Position numbers and translations under genes: made by a program. A stretch of DNA of 64,000 bases, taken from assembly GCF_024347495.1 (NCBI RefSeq), contig NZ_AP025491.1, forward strand, positions 1,426,001 to 1,490,000, read 5' to 3'. Shown piece after piece: positions 45,989-55,135 of this stretch. The stretch comes from Vibrio gallaecicus. Its GTDB lineage: Bacteria; Pseudomonadota; Gammaproteobacteria; Enterobacterales; Vibrionaceae. Under the pieces are notes generated by a model. The model had not been told where the DNA came from. It ran no database searches and was given only the letters and a program-made list of their open reading frames with translations. The stretch's first letter is position 1. Every line of letters starts with the position of its first letter.

Positions 45989-46105
45989 TTCATCTGTCAC
46001 TTTTACTTTATCTATAACTATTAGCTCACCTGTATCTTTTTGCTTCACCTTTAACTGTTAGTTTCATCTATAACTGTTAATTGCATCTATAACTGTTAAT
46101 TGCAT
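45989..46105. repeat. Degenerate 19-bp tandem array
   Basis: Two perfect copies of CATCTATAACTGTTAATTG (46065-46083, 46084-46102) are preceded by three or four diverged copies with the same 19-base period (CACCTTTAACTGTTAGTTT and others) and followed by a partial copy. The array lies just after the YejF-gene terminator and close to the 3' end of the LacI gene. Confidence 0.7.
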
Positions 46106-46146
46106 CTGCAAATTCTGGGATCACCTAATCACATTGAGCCACAAAC

Positions 46147-47160
46147 TTACCGATACAAAGACTTTGTCGATTCACGAACAATCAAATCAATCGGTGGCAA
46201 CCTTGCTTCGTGTCTTTCTCCTGACAGAAGGTTAAGAATAGACTCTGCACATACTTCGCCTATTTCTTCGATTGGCTGCCTGAGTGTAGTCAGTGCTGGG
46301 GTGAAGTATTTAGACGTAGGTAAATCATCAAAACCAATAACTGAAACATCTTCTGGGACTTTATATCCATGATCATGAAGCGCTTTAATAGCACCGTAAG
46401 CCGTTTGATCATTAGCAGCAAACAAAGCCGAAAAATGCACTTTAGATTGAATAAGCTCTATCGTCTTCTCATAACCTTGCTCACTACTAAAGTCGCCTTG
46501 CTTGACTAGTTTAGGCATCACTTTGATACCAGCTTCACCTAATGCTTTTTTATACCCTTCAAAGCGTGAGCCTGAATCCGGCTGTGAAGCTAACCCTTTA
46601 ATATGCGCAATATTAACGTGACCTTGTTGTAATAAGTGCAAAGTCGCCATATAGCCACCGAGTACATTATCTATATTAAGTGAACGAACATTCTCTTCAA
46701 CAATATCGTACCCAACCATAACGATAGGAATATCTTTAGCGTACTTAGAAATGTCTTCATTGGTCACACTCCCCGTGACGATGATCATGCCATCCACATT
46801 GCTTTTGGCTAAGTATTCCAAAGCATGGATTTCAAGTTTTTTTTGCCAATGACCCGTAGCAATCACAAGTGAATAGCCCTGAGCAATCAAGGTTTTTTCC
46901 ATATCATTCAAAATGCGGCTGGTGTATGGGCTATCTGGGTGCTGGACTAACACCCCAACCGTCAATGTGCGACGATTAAGGTTATCTTGCACCTGAAAGT
47001 TGGGTTTGTACCCCGTATCTTTTATAGCTTGTTCAATATTCTGGCTTTTATCATCAGATACATAAGTTGTTCGATTCAAAAAACGAGAAACGGTACTGGG
47101 AGAAACACCCGCGAGTTTAGCGACGTCGTATACTGTTGTTTTTCTAGTTTTAGTACGCAT
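46147..47160 (-). CDS. LacI-family regulator (beta-glucoside locus, second copy)
   Basis: A 337-residue LacI/GalR regulator with the helix-turn-helix VYDVAKLAGVSPSTVSRFLN and a sugar-binding effector domain (VGVLVQHPDSPYTSRIL; VIGFDDLP near the end). It has an AAGGGG ribosome-binding site. It sits downstream of the GH116 gene on the same strand but behind that gene's terminator, so it has its own promoter, in a region carrying an (AATTC)8 repeat. Its target is likely GH116 and/or the epimerase, but no operator was found there. Confidence 0.88.
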   Translation of the reverse strand: MRTKTRKTTVYDVAKLAGVSPSTVSRFLNRTTYVSDDKSQNIEQAIKDTGYKPNFQVQDNLNRRTLTVGVLVQHPDSPYTSRILNDMEKTLIAQGYSLVIATGHWQKKLEIHALEYLAKSNVDGMIIVTGSVTNEDISKYAKDIPIVMVGYDIVEENVRSLNIDNVLGGYMATLHLLQQGHVNIAHIKGLASQPDSGSRFEGYKKALGEAGIKVMPKLVKQGDFSSEQGYEKTIELIQSKVHFSALFAANDQTAYGAIKALHDHGYKVPEDVSVIGFDDLPTSKYFTPALTTLRQPIEEIGEVCAESILNLLSGERHEARLPPIDLIVRESTKSLYR

Positions 47161-47231
47161 TTTTTCCCCTTAAGCCATTAAACGTGAATTTGAAGCCGTC
47201 TATGGCACTCGGTCATGGAAATGAGCTCATT

Positions 47232-47271
47232 AATTCAATTCAATTCAATTCAATTCAATTCAATTCAATTC
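47232..47271. repeat. (AATTC)8 pentanucleotide repeat upstream of the LacI gene
   Basis: Eight perfect AATTC copies lie 72-111 bases upstream of the LacI start codon, probably in or near its promoter. Length changes by slippage would alter promoter spacing. Confidence 0.85.
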
Positions 47272-47312
47272 TAAGTACAGCAGGCTTTCAGCCGATAAAA
47301 CAAGCTCTAAAC

Positions 47313-47340
47313 CAAAAAATAGGGGGAGAAAAATCTCCCC
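47313..47340 (-). terminator. Terminator of the GH116 gene
   Basis: On the minus strand, GGGGAGA-TTTT-TCTCCCC is followed by TATTTTTT, 35 bases after the GH116 stop codon. Confidence 0.85.
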
Positions 47341-47374
47341 TCTCACTCAGTAATCATCAACTCAATTCATGAAC

Positions 47375-50300
47375 CTATTCATATAAATAAGCGAATATCA
47401 TTCCAGGTCTAAAATAGCGACCTGCGGTATATTTTAAACCCGTGTTCAATAGCCACTTGTGTAAATTACTTGCCGTTTCAGCAGTAACGTCAACTTTAAG
47501 CATACTAACAAACTCATCAGTATCTTTCGTTAACATTGGGTTGACGCGTTTATCAAAAAATAAAATTTCTTGCTCAATCAAAGCATTTACCCACAACTTA
47601 GCTTCATTTATTGACAAGTTAAATTCATTTCCTAATTCAATCTCTGTTACGGATACAGAACAGTTAAACCCTTCGGGCGCTGCAAATGGTATCTTTGAGT
47701 AATCATATAAAGCGGTATACACCGTATCCATTAACTGCTCAGCTTGAGGGGTTTTACCCGCTAACTTTAACGCCGTTGCAACACTGAATTGAACGCCAAT
47801 CCATACATCTTGAGCTTGAAAGGCTTCATGGGGTGAACCGTCAGCGAGTGTCATGTTTGCGATGCCCAATGTAGGGCTATTAATCTCAAAGTTGTGCTTA
47901 TACACATAGTCTAGTGCACGTTGAATACGCTCTTCTGAAAAAATGCCTTCTAATCCAATTAGCTTTAGGTAGCTATCGGCAAGTAAGGCGTCACCAAAGC
48001 TATTATCTGAATCAGGAACTAGGTTTGAATACTCTTGCGTAAAGGCTTGAGGAGCGGTTTCACTGAGTAAACCTTTCTTAGAGATCCTTTGAGATAACTT
48101 ACTAAGGCTCATTGATGTGTCAGTTTGGTTTAAATAATCATTAAGAATATTTTTGTCGGAAATCGCGTCGCCAGTCAAAGACAGACCTAAATGAACCAGT
48201 GCTTGGTAGCCTTCACCCGTTAAATGCTTAGCTTGGATAGGCGTCACAAAAAAGTGGTAATAACCCTCTTTTTCGTCCCACAAACTTTGATCGAGTGTCA
48301 CTAACGCACGCTTTGAACGCTCTAGGTAACTTGCCGCTAATTCTGATTCACCAACCAGCACTGCCAATTCACTCGCCGCTTGTAATCCTGCAACCCACAG
48401 GCTTGCACAATAAATAGAAATGCCATGAGAAGCGAGGTTATCAAAAGTGTCGTCTGTGCCTCGAGTCAGTGGTAAATCATCACCTTCAGCAATCAAGCTA
48501 GACAAGAACTCAATGCTTTCTGTAACCGCTTGCCAGCATTCTTGAACGACTGAGATGTCTTGTGTGTTTTGATAGTGGCGGTACACCATCAGAATGTACT
48601 TAGGTGCTAAATCCTTCCATTCTTTTACGTTATGCCAACTGTAAGCATCAGGCTGGATATCGAATGGGCTGCCCAAATCGTGTATCACAGCGCCTCTTAC
48701 AGCCCTTACCCCTTGGTACTTTTCATCTATCAATTCAGCATTAGGCGTCGCTTCGTATTCCCAGTATCGGCGCTCGGTAAAGTCTTCCGCTAGAATGGCT
48801 TTAGAAAACTCTTTCATCACGCAACCATCAAGCTCAGGCAGCAAATAAAGCAGAGAAAAAGATCCGTAGAAGTACACATCTAAAGAGTTAAAAAATGGGT
48901 AATCGACACACTCTTTCACTAAGAACTTATCACCTTTATCCCATACTGTGGATTCTGCTAAAAAAGAGAGTGAATTCATTGCCATGGTTGAATAACGCAA
49001 AGCTGATTCAGGATTTTCTATTTTCTGCTGAGCTTCGGCCAAAAAATCTGCCTGCTGAGCCACAATAGTGTGTTCAATGTTTGCCAATTCAGGAAGTACA
49101 TCATTAAGAATATCGATTGCAGGCATTGCTTGAGGGTAGAACTGAGTGTATGCCTTTTCTGAAACCCAATCGTTCAGTAGCACTTTACTGTGCGCCATTA
49201 CTTGCGCAAAACGAAGATCGATCGCTTCGCCAGGTTCCAATTCTATTTGAACCGTAATTAATGCACTTAACGCTTCTCTTCCACTGTAAATTCCAGTTTC
49301 AAATTCCTCGTTAGTTCGGCCAGTACGTAAGGCGTATTCAACTTCTTTTTCGGTTTTAGACGTATAAAGAGAAGGTTTAACGGAAACAGACACCTTCCCT
49401 TCTTCAATCAGTTGTTTAGACGCTTGAACGCCGAAAACAACTTCTCCCTCAATGTCGCTTTGATATGGAGAGTCACTTATTAAGCGGGCCCCGGAAAACA
49501 CCAAGTCACCATGATTCAAAGAAACCGAATCATGTTTCTGAGCGATCGAGTTTTGAAATAAGTAGCAAGCGGAATCTTGAATGCCATCACGACTTTTTTG
49601 GTAATTAGAACCAATCAGGTTTTGCAATGGTTGTACTAAAGTAATAACACGAGTTTGCTCTGACTTATTTTCACATTCAAAATGGTTCCAGTGGATAGGC
49701 AAAGAGCATAATTTTTTATTGCCTTGGACTATTGGGGAGACAACTTTTCTTCTAATTACAATATCATTGAAGCATGAATATGCATATTCAGAACATGGGT
49801 ATAATGCTCGATAATCAATATCCCCATCATTAATTGAGTTTATAATGTTATTTTTCTTTGAAGCTAAAGATAATAATTCAGATGTGTTATTACTTAACAA
49901 ACCATTAAAGAAATCTAATGCAACATATATTTGGCAAATTATTGATGTACAGTCTTTTTTAATTAAAAATTGAGTCTTTTCTGAAAAACCCATACGCCAC
50001 TTTATAAAATTATCTTTATTTTCATTATAAAAACCACCTGATAATAAAGCGGACTTAATCAATAACAGAGCTTCTGATATATTATTTTTATCTATTTTTA
50101 TTCCATCAAACAAAGCTGGATAGAAATTCAAGTGCACACTAAGATCTTGAATTGAGATGACTTCTAATGAGTCTATAGATGGCACATCCATCACAGAAGC
50201 ATAAAAGTCATTAAAATTAATATCTTGCTTGGTGCAATCAATAAATATACCCGGGATAAAACTGAAGTTCGGCGTGCTTCCATTAGCTGTTAAAGTGAAT

Positions 50301-50452
50301 GTGTTACCTATTCCCCCAACTGCCATCCCTGTATTTTCAGGCGTAGTAGATATTGGCGTATACCATGGCTGTATGAATTCAGCAGCATCACCTTTTTTGC
50401 ATAACTGTTCGGCTTTACCAAAATATGTAGTGTATGGAATTTTATTTTTCAT
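47375..50452 (-). CDS. GH116-type beta-glycosidase
   Basis: A 1025-residue protein in the GH116 (bile-acid beta-glucosidase/DUF608) family. The N-terminal domain has the GMAVGGIGNTFTL glycine-rich start. The catalytic (alpha/alpha)6 barrel holds the putative nucleophile Glu in VKECVDYPFFNSLDVYFYGS (near 514) and acid/base Asp in RGTDDTFDNL (near 667), followed by SIYCASLWVAGLQAA. The family cleaves beta-glucosides or beta-xylosides. No signal peptide is seen, so it is likely cytoplasmic. The first ~240 codons are far more AT-rich than the rest. It is divergent from an aldose epimerase gene across 66 bases. Confidence 0.82.
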   Translation of the reverse strand: MKNKIPYTTYFGKAEQLCKKGDAAEFIQPWYTPISTTPENTGMAVGGIGNTFTLTANGSTPNFSFIPGIFIDCTKQDINFNDFYASVMDVPSIDSLEVISIQDLSVHLNFYPALFDGIKIDKNNISEALLLIKSALLSGGFYNENKDNFIKWRMGFSEKTQFLIKKDCTSIICQIYVALDFFNGLLSNNTSELLSLASKKNNIINSINDGDIDYRALYPCSEYAYSCFNDIVIRRKVVSPIVQGNKKLCSLPIHWNHFECENKSEQTRVITLVQPLQNLIGSNYQKSRDGIQDSACYLFQNSIAQKHDSVSLNHGDLVFSGARLISDSPYQSDIEGEVVFGVQASKQLIEEGKVSVSVKPSLYTSKTEKEVEYALRTGRTNEEFETGIYSGREALSALITVQIELEPGEAIDLRFAQVMAHSKVLLNDWVSEKAYTQFYPQAMPAIDILNDVLPELANIEHTIVAQQADFLAEAQQKIENPESALRYSTMAMNSLSFLAESTVWDKGDKFLVKECVDYPFFNSLDVYFYGSFSLLYLLPELDGCVMKEFSKAILAEDFTERRYWEYEATPNAELIDEKYQGVRAVRGAVIHDLGSPFDIQPDAYSWHNVKEWKDLAPKYILMVYRHYQNTQDISVVQECWQAVTESIEFLSSLIAEGDDLPLTRGTDDTFDNLASHGISIYCASLWVAGLQAASELAVLVGESELAASYLERSKRALVTLDQSLWDEKEGYYHFFVTPIQAKHLTGEGYQALVHLGLSLTGDAISDKNILNDYLNQTDTSMSLSKLSQRISKKGLLSETAPQAFTQEYSNLVPDSDNSFGDALLADSYLKLIGLEGIFSEERIQRALDYVYKHNFEINSPTLGIANMTLADGSPHEAFQAQDVWIGVQFSVATALKLAGKTPQAEQLMDTVYTALYDYSKIPFAAPEGFNCSVSVTEIELGNEFNLSINEAKLWVNALIEQEILFFDKRVNPMLTKDTDEFVSMLKVDVTAETASNLHKWLLNTGLKYTAGRYFRPGMIFAYLYE

Positions 50453-50518
50453 TTTTTAAAACCACCATTGAATATTTTATTCTTCTTGTTAATATCTTTA
50501 AAAAATGGAGACATCAAC

Positions 50519-51463
50519 ATGTTTAAAATTATAAATGAAAATTTTGGAAGTCTTGACGCTGTCACAATATTAAACTCCCAACATGGTATAGAACTACAAA
50601 TAATCAATGGATTTGGCGCAATAATTAATAAATACATAGTTAATAATAGTCCATTCTCTTTTATTTGCGGCTATGAAAATTCTGATGAACTTATTAATCA
50701 GAATCCTTTTTATTCTCGTAGTGCGAAATTATTTCCATTCCCAAATCGACTAAATAACGGTCGTTATCAATTCAATAATCAAACACATCAACTTCCGGCT
50801 AATTTTTCATGGTCTGAACATGCCGTGCACGGGTTACTTTATAACCAAACTTTCTCTGTTGTTGCTTCATCAGCTAATGAATCAGAAGCGAGCGTAACGG
50901 TGCAATATTCCACCCAAAAACTTCATGAGGGTTTTCCATTTGCCTTTGTGTTGAATGTAACCTTCACTATCGATATTAATGGTTTACTGACGTGTTCCAC
51001 CAGCATCCAGAACCAAGGCAATCTAACCTTCCCATTTGGCGATGCTTGGCACCCTTACTTTTACTTAGATACCCAACGTGAAGACTGCACTTTAACCATG
51101 CCAACCTGTTTAGAACTCGAACACGTTGACGATTTACCTAATGGTCAAAAACACACTTTCGATGCATTTTCAAAAGGGATGTCACTGGCGGATAAGAACC
51201 TCAACAATTGTTTTGAATTTGAGACCAACACTCCAATCAACCTCACGCTTGCACGCACCGATGCGAAAGCTTGTTTACATTACCAACAAGATTCGAGCTA
51301 CCCATTTATTCAACTTTACACCCCTACAACAGAGCAAAGTATTGCAATAGAACCAATGACTTGCCCTGGGGATGCTTTCAATAACCATATTGGGTTACTG
51401 ACCTTAGAACCGGCGCAAACCAAAACTTTTAGCTGGCAATGCCAAGCTCAATACCGCGAGTAG
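50519..51463 (+). CDS. Aldose 1-epimerase family protein
   Basis: A 314-residue galactose-mutarotase-fold protein. Family features are NGRYQF (substrate Arg region), NFSWSEHAVHGLL (His) and DAWHPYFYLD (His). It interconverts alpha and beta anomers of sugars released by hydrolases or phosphorylases. The start at 50519 has a TGGAGA ribosome-binding site; the longer frame from 50468 lacks one. The first ~65 codons are AT-rich like the facing end of GH116. It converges on the GH94 gene through a shared terminator. Confidence 0.82.
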   Translation: MFKIINENFGSLDAVTILNSQHGIELQIINGFGAIINKYIVNNSPFSFICGYENSDELINQNPFYSRSAKLFPFPNRLNNGRYQFNNQTHQLPANFSWSEHAVHGLLYNQTFSVVASSANESEASVTVQYSTQKLHEGFPFAFVLNVTFTIDINGLLTCSTSIQNQGNLTFPFGDAWHPYFYLDTQREDCTLTMPTCLELEHVDDLPNGQKHTFDAFSKGMSLADKNLNNCFEFETNTPINLTLARTDAKACLHYQQDSSYPFIQLYTPTTEQSIAIEPMTCPGDAFNNHIGLLTLEPAQTKTFSWQCQAQYRE

Positions 51464-51495
51464 TAAGTCGCTCGATCAGCTAAGACACAACGGAT

Positions 51496-51518
51496 AAAGG
51501 GCGCACTAAGCGCCCTTT
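51496..51518. terminator. Bidirectional terminator between the epimerase and GH94 genes
   Basis: AAAGGGCGC pairs with GCGCCCTTT (9 bp) around an ACTAA loop. It lies between convergent genes, with only short A/T flanks. Confidence 0.75.
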
Positions 51519-51524
51519 CCATTT

Positions 51525-53939
51525 CTAGCCTAAAACCACTTCAATGCTATGTTCACCTGAAGTAAAGATAGGTGCCTTATTGCCCGTTATTAGGTCCCCA
51601 TTTACACGCATTTCAACCACGCCTTTACAAACATTATTTGGGTTGGTCACATGGATGTTATAAGTCGCACCACGGAACTGGCGACGGACTTTGAATTCAG
51701 GCCATTCTGCCGGAATACATGGGTCCACCAGCAAGCCATCCACTTCAGGTCGAACACCCAGAATCCATTGCGTACCCGCCACGTATGTCCAAGAAGATGT
51801 ACCTGAAAGCCACGCGTTACGCCCTAAACCAAATTGCTTATGTTCATCACCCAAGATGTTTTGTGGGTAGCAGTAAGGCTCAGATTCGAAGGTATCGATG
51901 TCGTCGTTCTTAGAAGCAGGGTTGATTTGACGGTAGTACTCATAAGCACGCTCACCGTTGCCCATTTTCGCTTCTGCGATCATCACCCAAGGGTTTGAAT
52001 GCAGGAAGATACCGCCATTTTCTTTTGCACCTGGTGGGTAAGTTGAAACACCGCCTAGCTGCGGATCAAAGCCGTTGTAACCAGGAGTTGAAAGCTTAAT
52101 GCCATTCGCTGTATTCAGCTTGTTGTAAACCGAATCTAGTGCTTGAGTAGCACGTTCTTGAGTCGCGAAACCAGAGATCACAGGCCAGCTTTGACCGTTA
52201 GTGTAGATCTGCCCTTGCTCGTTCTTGTGAGAGCCGATTGGCAAACCCTGCTCATCAAAGTAACGAACAAACCATTCACCATCCCAGCCGCATTCATTCA
52301 CCGTATTCTGCATCTGTTGGTACTGATCTTTAAACTTAGCTGTCAGTTGCACTTCGCCACGCAGCTCACACAAGTCCAACATGTCGAGCAATGCCTTACC
52401 GTACATGTTAGCCACCATCATCGACTCAGCACCGGTTGGCAGGTTCACCGTGTCGTTCCAGTCAGCAAAACCTAACAACGGTAGGCCGTGCTCACCAGTA
52501 TTGGTGTAGGTAAATTCAATCGCGCGGCACAGGTGGTTCCAAACCGTTCCCGTTTCAACTGGGTTGCCCGCTTTGTCTTTTTGATAGAACGGGATCTCTT
52601 TATTCAAGAAGTCTGCATTGCCCGTTTCTTTCACATATTGCGTCACCGCGTAGATGATCCACAGGTGATCATCACCGTAGTAATCCGGGCGATCTTCTTC
52701 TTCCCGCGAGTCACCGGCGTTCGCTTCCATCGTTGATGGGAAGAACTGGTGCATCGCTGAACCGTTAGTGTTCTGAACAGAAAGCAGACGCTCAATAAAC
52801 TCGCGCGCTTCTTCTGGCATGTGAGTAATTACGCCTAACGTATCTTGAGAAGAATCACGGAAACCGATGCCACGAGCACCATAGCCAAGCTGATACAGAG
52901 ACAGGTAACGAGACCAGTTTTTGGTGGTGTGACACTGACGTGGATTATGTACATTAAGCATTGAATTCATTGCCGGATCTGGCGTTTCAACCTGAACTGC
53001 TTGTAGGTAACCATCCCAATGTTCAGCCAGTTCAGCGAAAGCAGAATCGACCACTTGATGGTCACGATATTTAGCCAGCAGAGGCAATGCTGCTTCTAGG
53101 TTCTGTTCTTGCGCGATTTGTACAATCGTACGTTCAGTCTGCTCTGGAGATAACCAACCTAGACGCAGGTTCAGTGCGCCAATGTTGTCGCCACGCAAAC
53201 ACTCGGTGTTGCCTAATTCATCATTGTTCAGTGCTTCTGGCGCTGCCCATGTACCGTAGCCCAAATTACCTAGGAACGATTGGCGATCACCATCAAAAGA
53301 CGTCGCAGGGCGATCCGCTGTCATCAGGTTCACCGCGTAGTCACGCTTCATGAAGGCATACTGCTCAAGCACGGTATGACCCGACTCTTGCTGGTGTGCT
53401 TTTAGCGTCATGGTTTGTGGAACCCAGTCCGCATTGAGTAGCTGTTTAAGCGCATCGAAGTGTGTAAATTCGTAGACAGGCACCACATCAACGTGCAGCG
53501 CTTTGTCTGAAATGTTGGTCACTTTGATGTCTTGTAGCAGTACTTGGTCAGTTTTTGGTACGAAGAAAGTCGCTTCACAACGCACACCAAAGGCTTCTGC
53601 AATGATGGTTGTGTATGACAAACCGGTGTGGTTTTCGAACTTATCTAACGGCTTCAAGGTTGGCGTGTAGAAAGGTGAGAACACCTCTACGTTGCCCGCT
53701 TCGTCACGTACCTTGAGGTACATGGTCGAGCCTTTAAAATCTGAATTTGGCAGTTGTGCAATGTACTTAGTGATACGGTTGAGTGCAGGATCGCCCTTAC
53801 ACAACAGGACTCCACCGTTGCTATCTACAATGCCACCGAAATCTAATGTGCCGACATAGTTACACCATTTGATCGGCGTACACGGTGTGGTTGCTACGTA
53901 TTCTTTGTTTTTATCGTCAAAATATCCGAATTTCATCAT
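51525..53939 (-). CDS. GH94 beta-glucan/disaccharide phosphorylase
   Basis: A ~804-residue glycoside phosphorylase of GH94. Recognised parts are the start KFGYFDDKNKEYVATTP, GIGFRDSSQDTLGV (substrate/phosphate region), the catalytic Asp in FADWNDTVNLPTG near 495, STYPPGAKENGGIFLHSNPW and GTSSWTYVAGTQWILG. Such enzymes split a beta-linked disaccharide with phosphate to glucose 1-phosphate and a sugar. It is clearly different in its N-terminus from Vibrio chitobiose phosphorylase and looks closer to cellobiose or laminaribiose phosphorylases. The start is set at 53939; the upstream in-frame extension lacks support. Confidence 0.87.
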   Translation of the reverse strand: MMKFGYFDDKNKEYVATTPCTPIKWCNYVGTLDFGGIVDSNGGVLLCKGDPALNRITKYIAQLPNSDFKGSTMYLKVRDEAGNVEVFSPFYTPTLKPLDKFENHTGLSYTTIIAEAFGVRCEATFFVPKTDQVLLQDIKVTNISDKALHVDVVPVYEFTHFDALKQLLNADWVPQTMTLKAHQQESGHTVLEQYAFMKRDYAVNLMTADRPATSFDGDRQSFLGNLGYGTWAAPEALNNDELGNTECLRGDNIGALNLRLGWLSPEQTERTIVQIAQEQNLEAALPLLAKYRDHQVVDSAFAELAEHWDGYLQAVQVETPDPAMNSMLNVHNPRQCHTTKNWSRYLSLYQLGYGARGIGFRDSSQDTLGVITHMPEEAREFIERLLSVQNTNGSAMHQFFPSTMEANAGDSREEEDRPDYYGDDHLWIIYAVTQYVKETGNADFLNKEIPFYQKDKAGNPVETGTVWNHLCRAIEFTYTNTGEHGLPLLGFADWNDTVNLPTGAESMMVANMYGKALLDMLDLCELRGEVQLTAKFKDQYQQMQNTVNECGWDGEWFVRYFDEQGLPIGSHKNEQGQIYTNGQSWPVISGFATQERATQALDSVYNKLNTANGIKLSTPGYNGFDPQLGGVSTYPPGAKENGGIFLHSNPWVMIAEAKMGNGERAYEYYRQINPASKNDDIDTFESEPYCYPQNILGDEHKQFGLGRNAWLSGTSSWTYVAGTQWILGVRPEVDGLLVDPCIPAEWPEFKVRRQFRGATYNIHVTNPNNVCKGVVEMRVNGDLITGNKAPIFTSGEHSIEVVLG

Positions 53940-53950
53940 CACTATCCCTA

Positions 53951-54019
53951 GCCCCTCCCAAATCAGGAGGAGCCAAAACAATTTGTCGTAAGTTGGTTGG
54001 TGTCAGCTCAATGGCTGAC
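53951..54019 (-). other. Two hairpins upstream of the GH94 gene
   Basis: GTCAGC-TCAATG-GCTGAC (54002-54019) and an 8-bp stem GCCCCTCC/GGAGGAGC (53951-53973, with G-T pairs) lie between the ATPase stop and the GH94 start. The second would tie up a GGAGGGGC sequence ~13-20 bases before the GH94 ATG. They could limit or tune GH94 translation. Confidence 0.4.
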
Positions 54020-54043
54020 TTAAATTGACTATCTCGTAATTGA

Positions 54044-55135
54044 CTAGCTCGCTAGCGAGTTCTCACTGAGAGCATCGAACAAGTGGAAAGCATCCAAATC
54101 CAAGTAAAGCGTCAGATCTTTTACATCCACTTCAGCCGCTTGGGTTTCAACCATCAGCGGTTGACCGCCAATTTCTGTTTTCAGAAGAATGCTTGCGCCC
54201 AGTAATTCCTTGTCTTTGATTTTCACAGGGAATGGCAGCACGCGGTCATGGTCAACTTGCTCGGCACGTAGGTGAATGTCTGTTGGACGAACACCAAAAT
54301 GCAGCGCTAGGTTCTTAGACGCCAGAGACTTAAAGCGCTCAGGCAGTGGGATATGAACATCGCCTATTTCAACGAAGTACTCGCCTTCTTTTTCAATCAG
54401 TTTTGCTTCCAACATGTTCATTGACGGGTTACCAATGAATTGCGCGACAAACTTGTTTGCAGGACGCTGGAACACCTCGGTTGGTGTACCAACTTGAGCA
54501 ACATAACCGTCTTTCAGGATCACGATGCGATCCGCCAGTGTCATCGCTTCGATCTGATCGTGGGTTACGTAGATCGTTGTGGTTTTTAGTTCACGGTGTA
54601 GATGTTTGATCTCTTCACGCATCACGCCACGAAGTTTGGCATCTAGGTTAGATAATGGCTCATCAAACAAGAACACTTTAGGTGTACGAACCATCGCACG
54701 CCCCATTGCCACACGTTGACGTTGACCGCCAGAAAGCTCTTTCGGCTTACGGTTCAGTAGCGGATCAAGCTCTAGCATTTTCGCAGCTTTTAGTACTTCT
54801 ACGTCGATTTCTGCTTTTGGCATGCCCTTCAGTTTCAGAGCAAACGCAATGTTCTCGTACACCGTCATGTGTGGGTACAGAGCGTAGCTTTGGAATACCA
54901 TCGCCAAATCACGGTCTTTCGCGTCGACTTTATTCATCAGCTTGCCGCCAACCACAATGTCGCCAGAGCTGATGCTTTCAAGGCCAGCGAGCATACGTAG
55001 CGTTGTCGATTTACCACAGCCAGATGGACCAAGGAAAACCACGAACTCACCGTCTTCAACTGTAAAATCAAACTCTTTGACGACTTCAACATCACCGAAT
55101 GATTTTTTGATGTTTTTAAATTCTACTTTAGCCAT
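54044..55135 (-). CDS. Sugar ABC transporter ATPase, MalK/UgpC/MsmK type
   Basis: A 363-residue ATPase with Walker A GPSGCGKST, signature LSGGQRQRVAMGRA, Walker B VFLFDEPLSNLDA and the C-terminal regulatory OB-type domain (about residues 240-363) of the MalK class. It powers the two permeases encoded upstream. Its ATG overlaps the GH1 stop codon (TAATG), so translation is coupled. It lies in the operon binding protein - permease - permease - GH1 - ATPase - GH94. Confidence 0.93.
   Translation of the reverse strand: MAKVEFKNIKKSFGDVEVVKEFDFTVEDGEFVVFLGPSGCGKSTTLRMLAGLESISSGDIVVGGKLMNKVDAKDRDLAMVFQSYALYPHMTVYENIAFALKLKGMPKAEIDVEVLKAAKMLELDPLLNRKPKELSGGQRQRVAMGRAMVRTPKVFLFDEPLSNLDAKLRGVMREEIKHLHRELKTTTIYVTHDQIEAMTLADRIVILKDGYVAQVGTPTEVFQRPANKFVAQFIGNPSMNMLEAKLIEKEGEYFVEIGDVHIPLPERFKSLASKNLALHFGVRPTDIHLRAEQVDHDRVLPFPVKIKDKELLGASILLKTEIGGQPLMVETQAAEVDVKDLTLYLDLDAFHLFDALSENSLAS

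Larger units (their letters stand above)
45832..46146. other. Intergenic region with terminator and 19-bp repeats
   Basis: It contains the YejF-gene terminator (45941-45970) and a degenerate 19-bp array (45989-46105). No gene is supported. Confidence 0.6.

Noticed and set aside
45848..46048. 66-residue minus-strand ORF
   Set aside because: It runs through the YejF-gene terminator and the 19-bp array, with no ribosome-binding site or recognisable sequence.
45989..46105. CRISPR array
   Set aside because: The 19-bp copies are directly adjacent without unique spacers, and no cas genes are present.
47184..47372. Plus-strand ORF containing Asn-Ser-Ile-Gln-Phe repeats
   Set aside because: It is a translation of the AATTC repeat and crosses the GH116 terminator.
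53940..53981. Longer GH94 N-terminus
   Set aside because: The added residues are hydrophobic and not found in GH94 enzymes; MKFGYFDD is the usual start.
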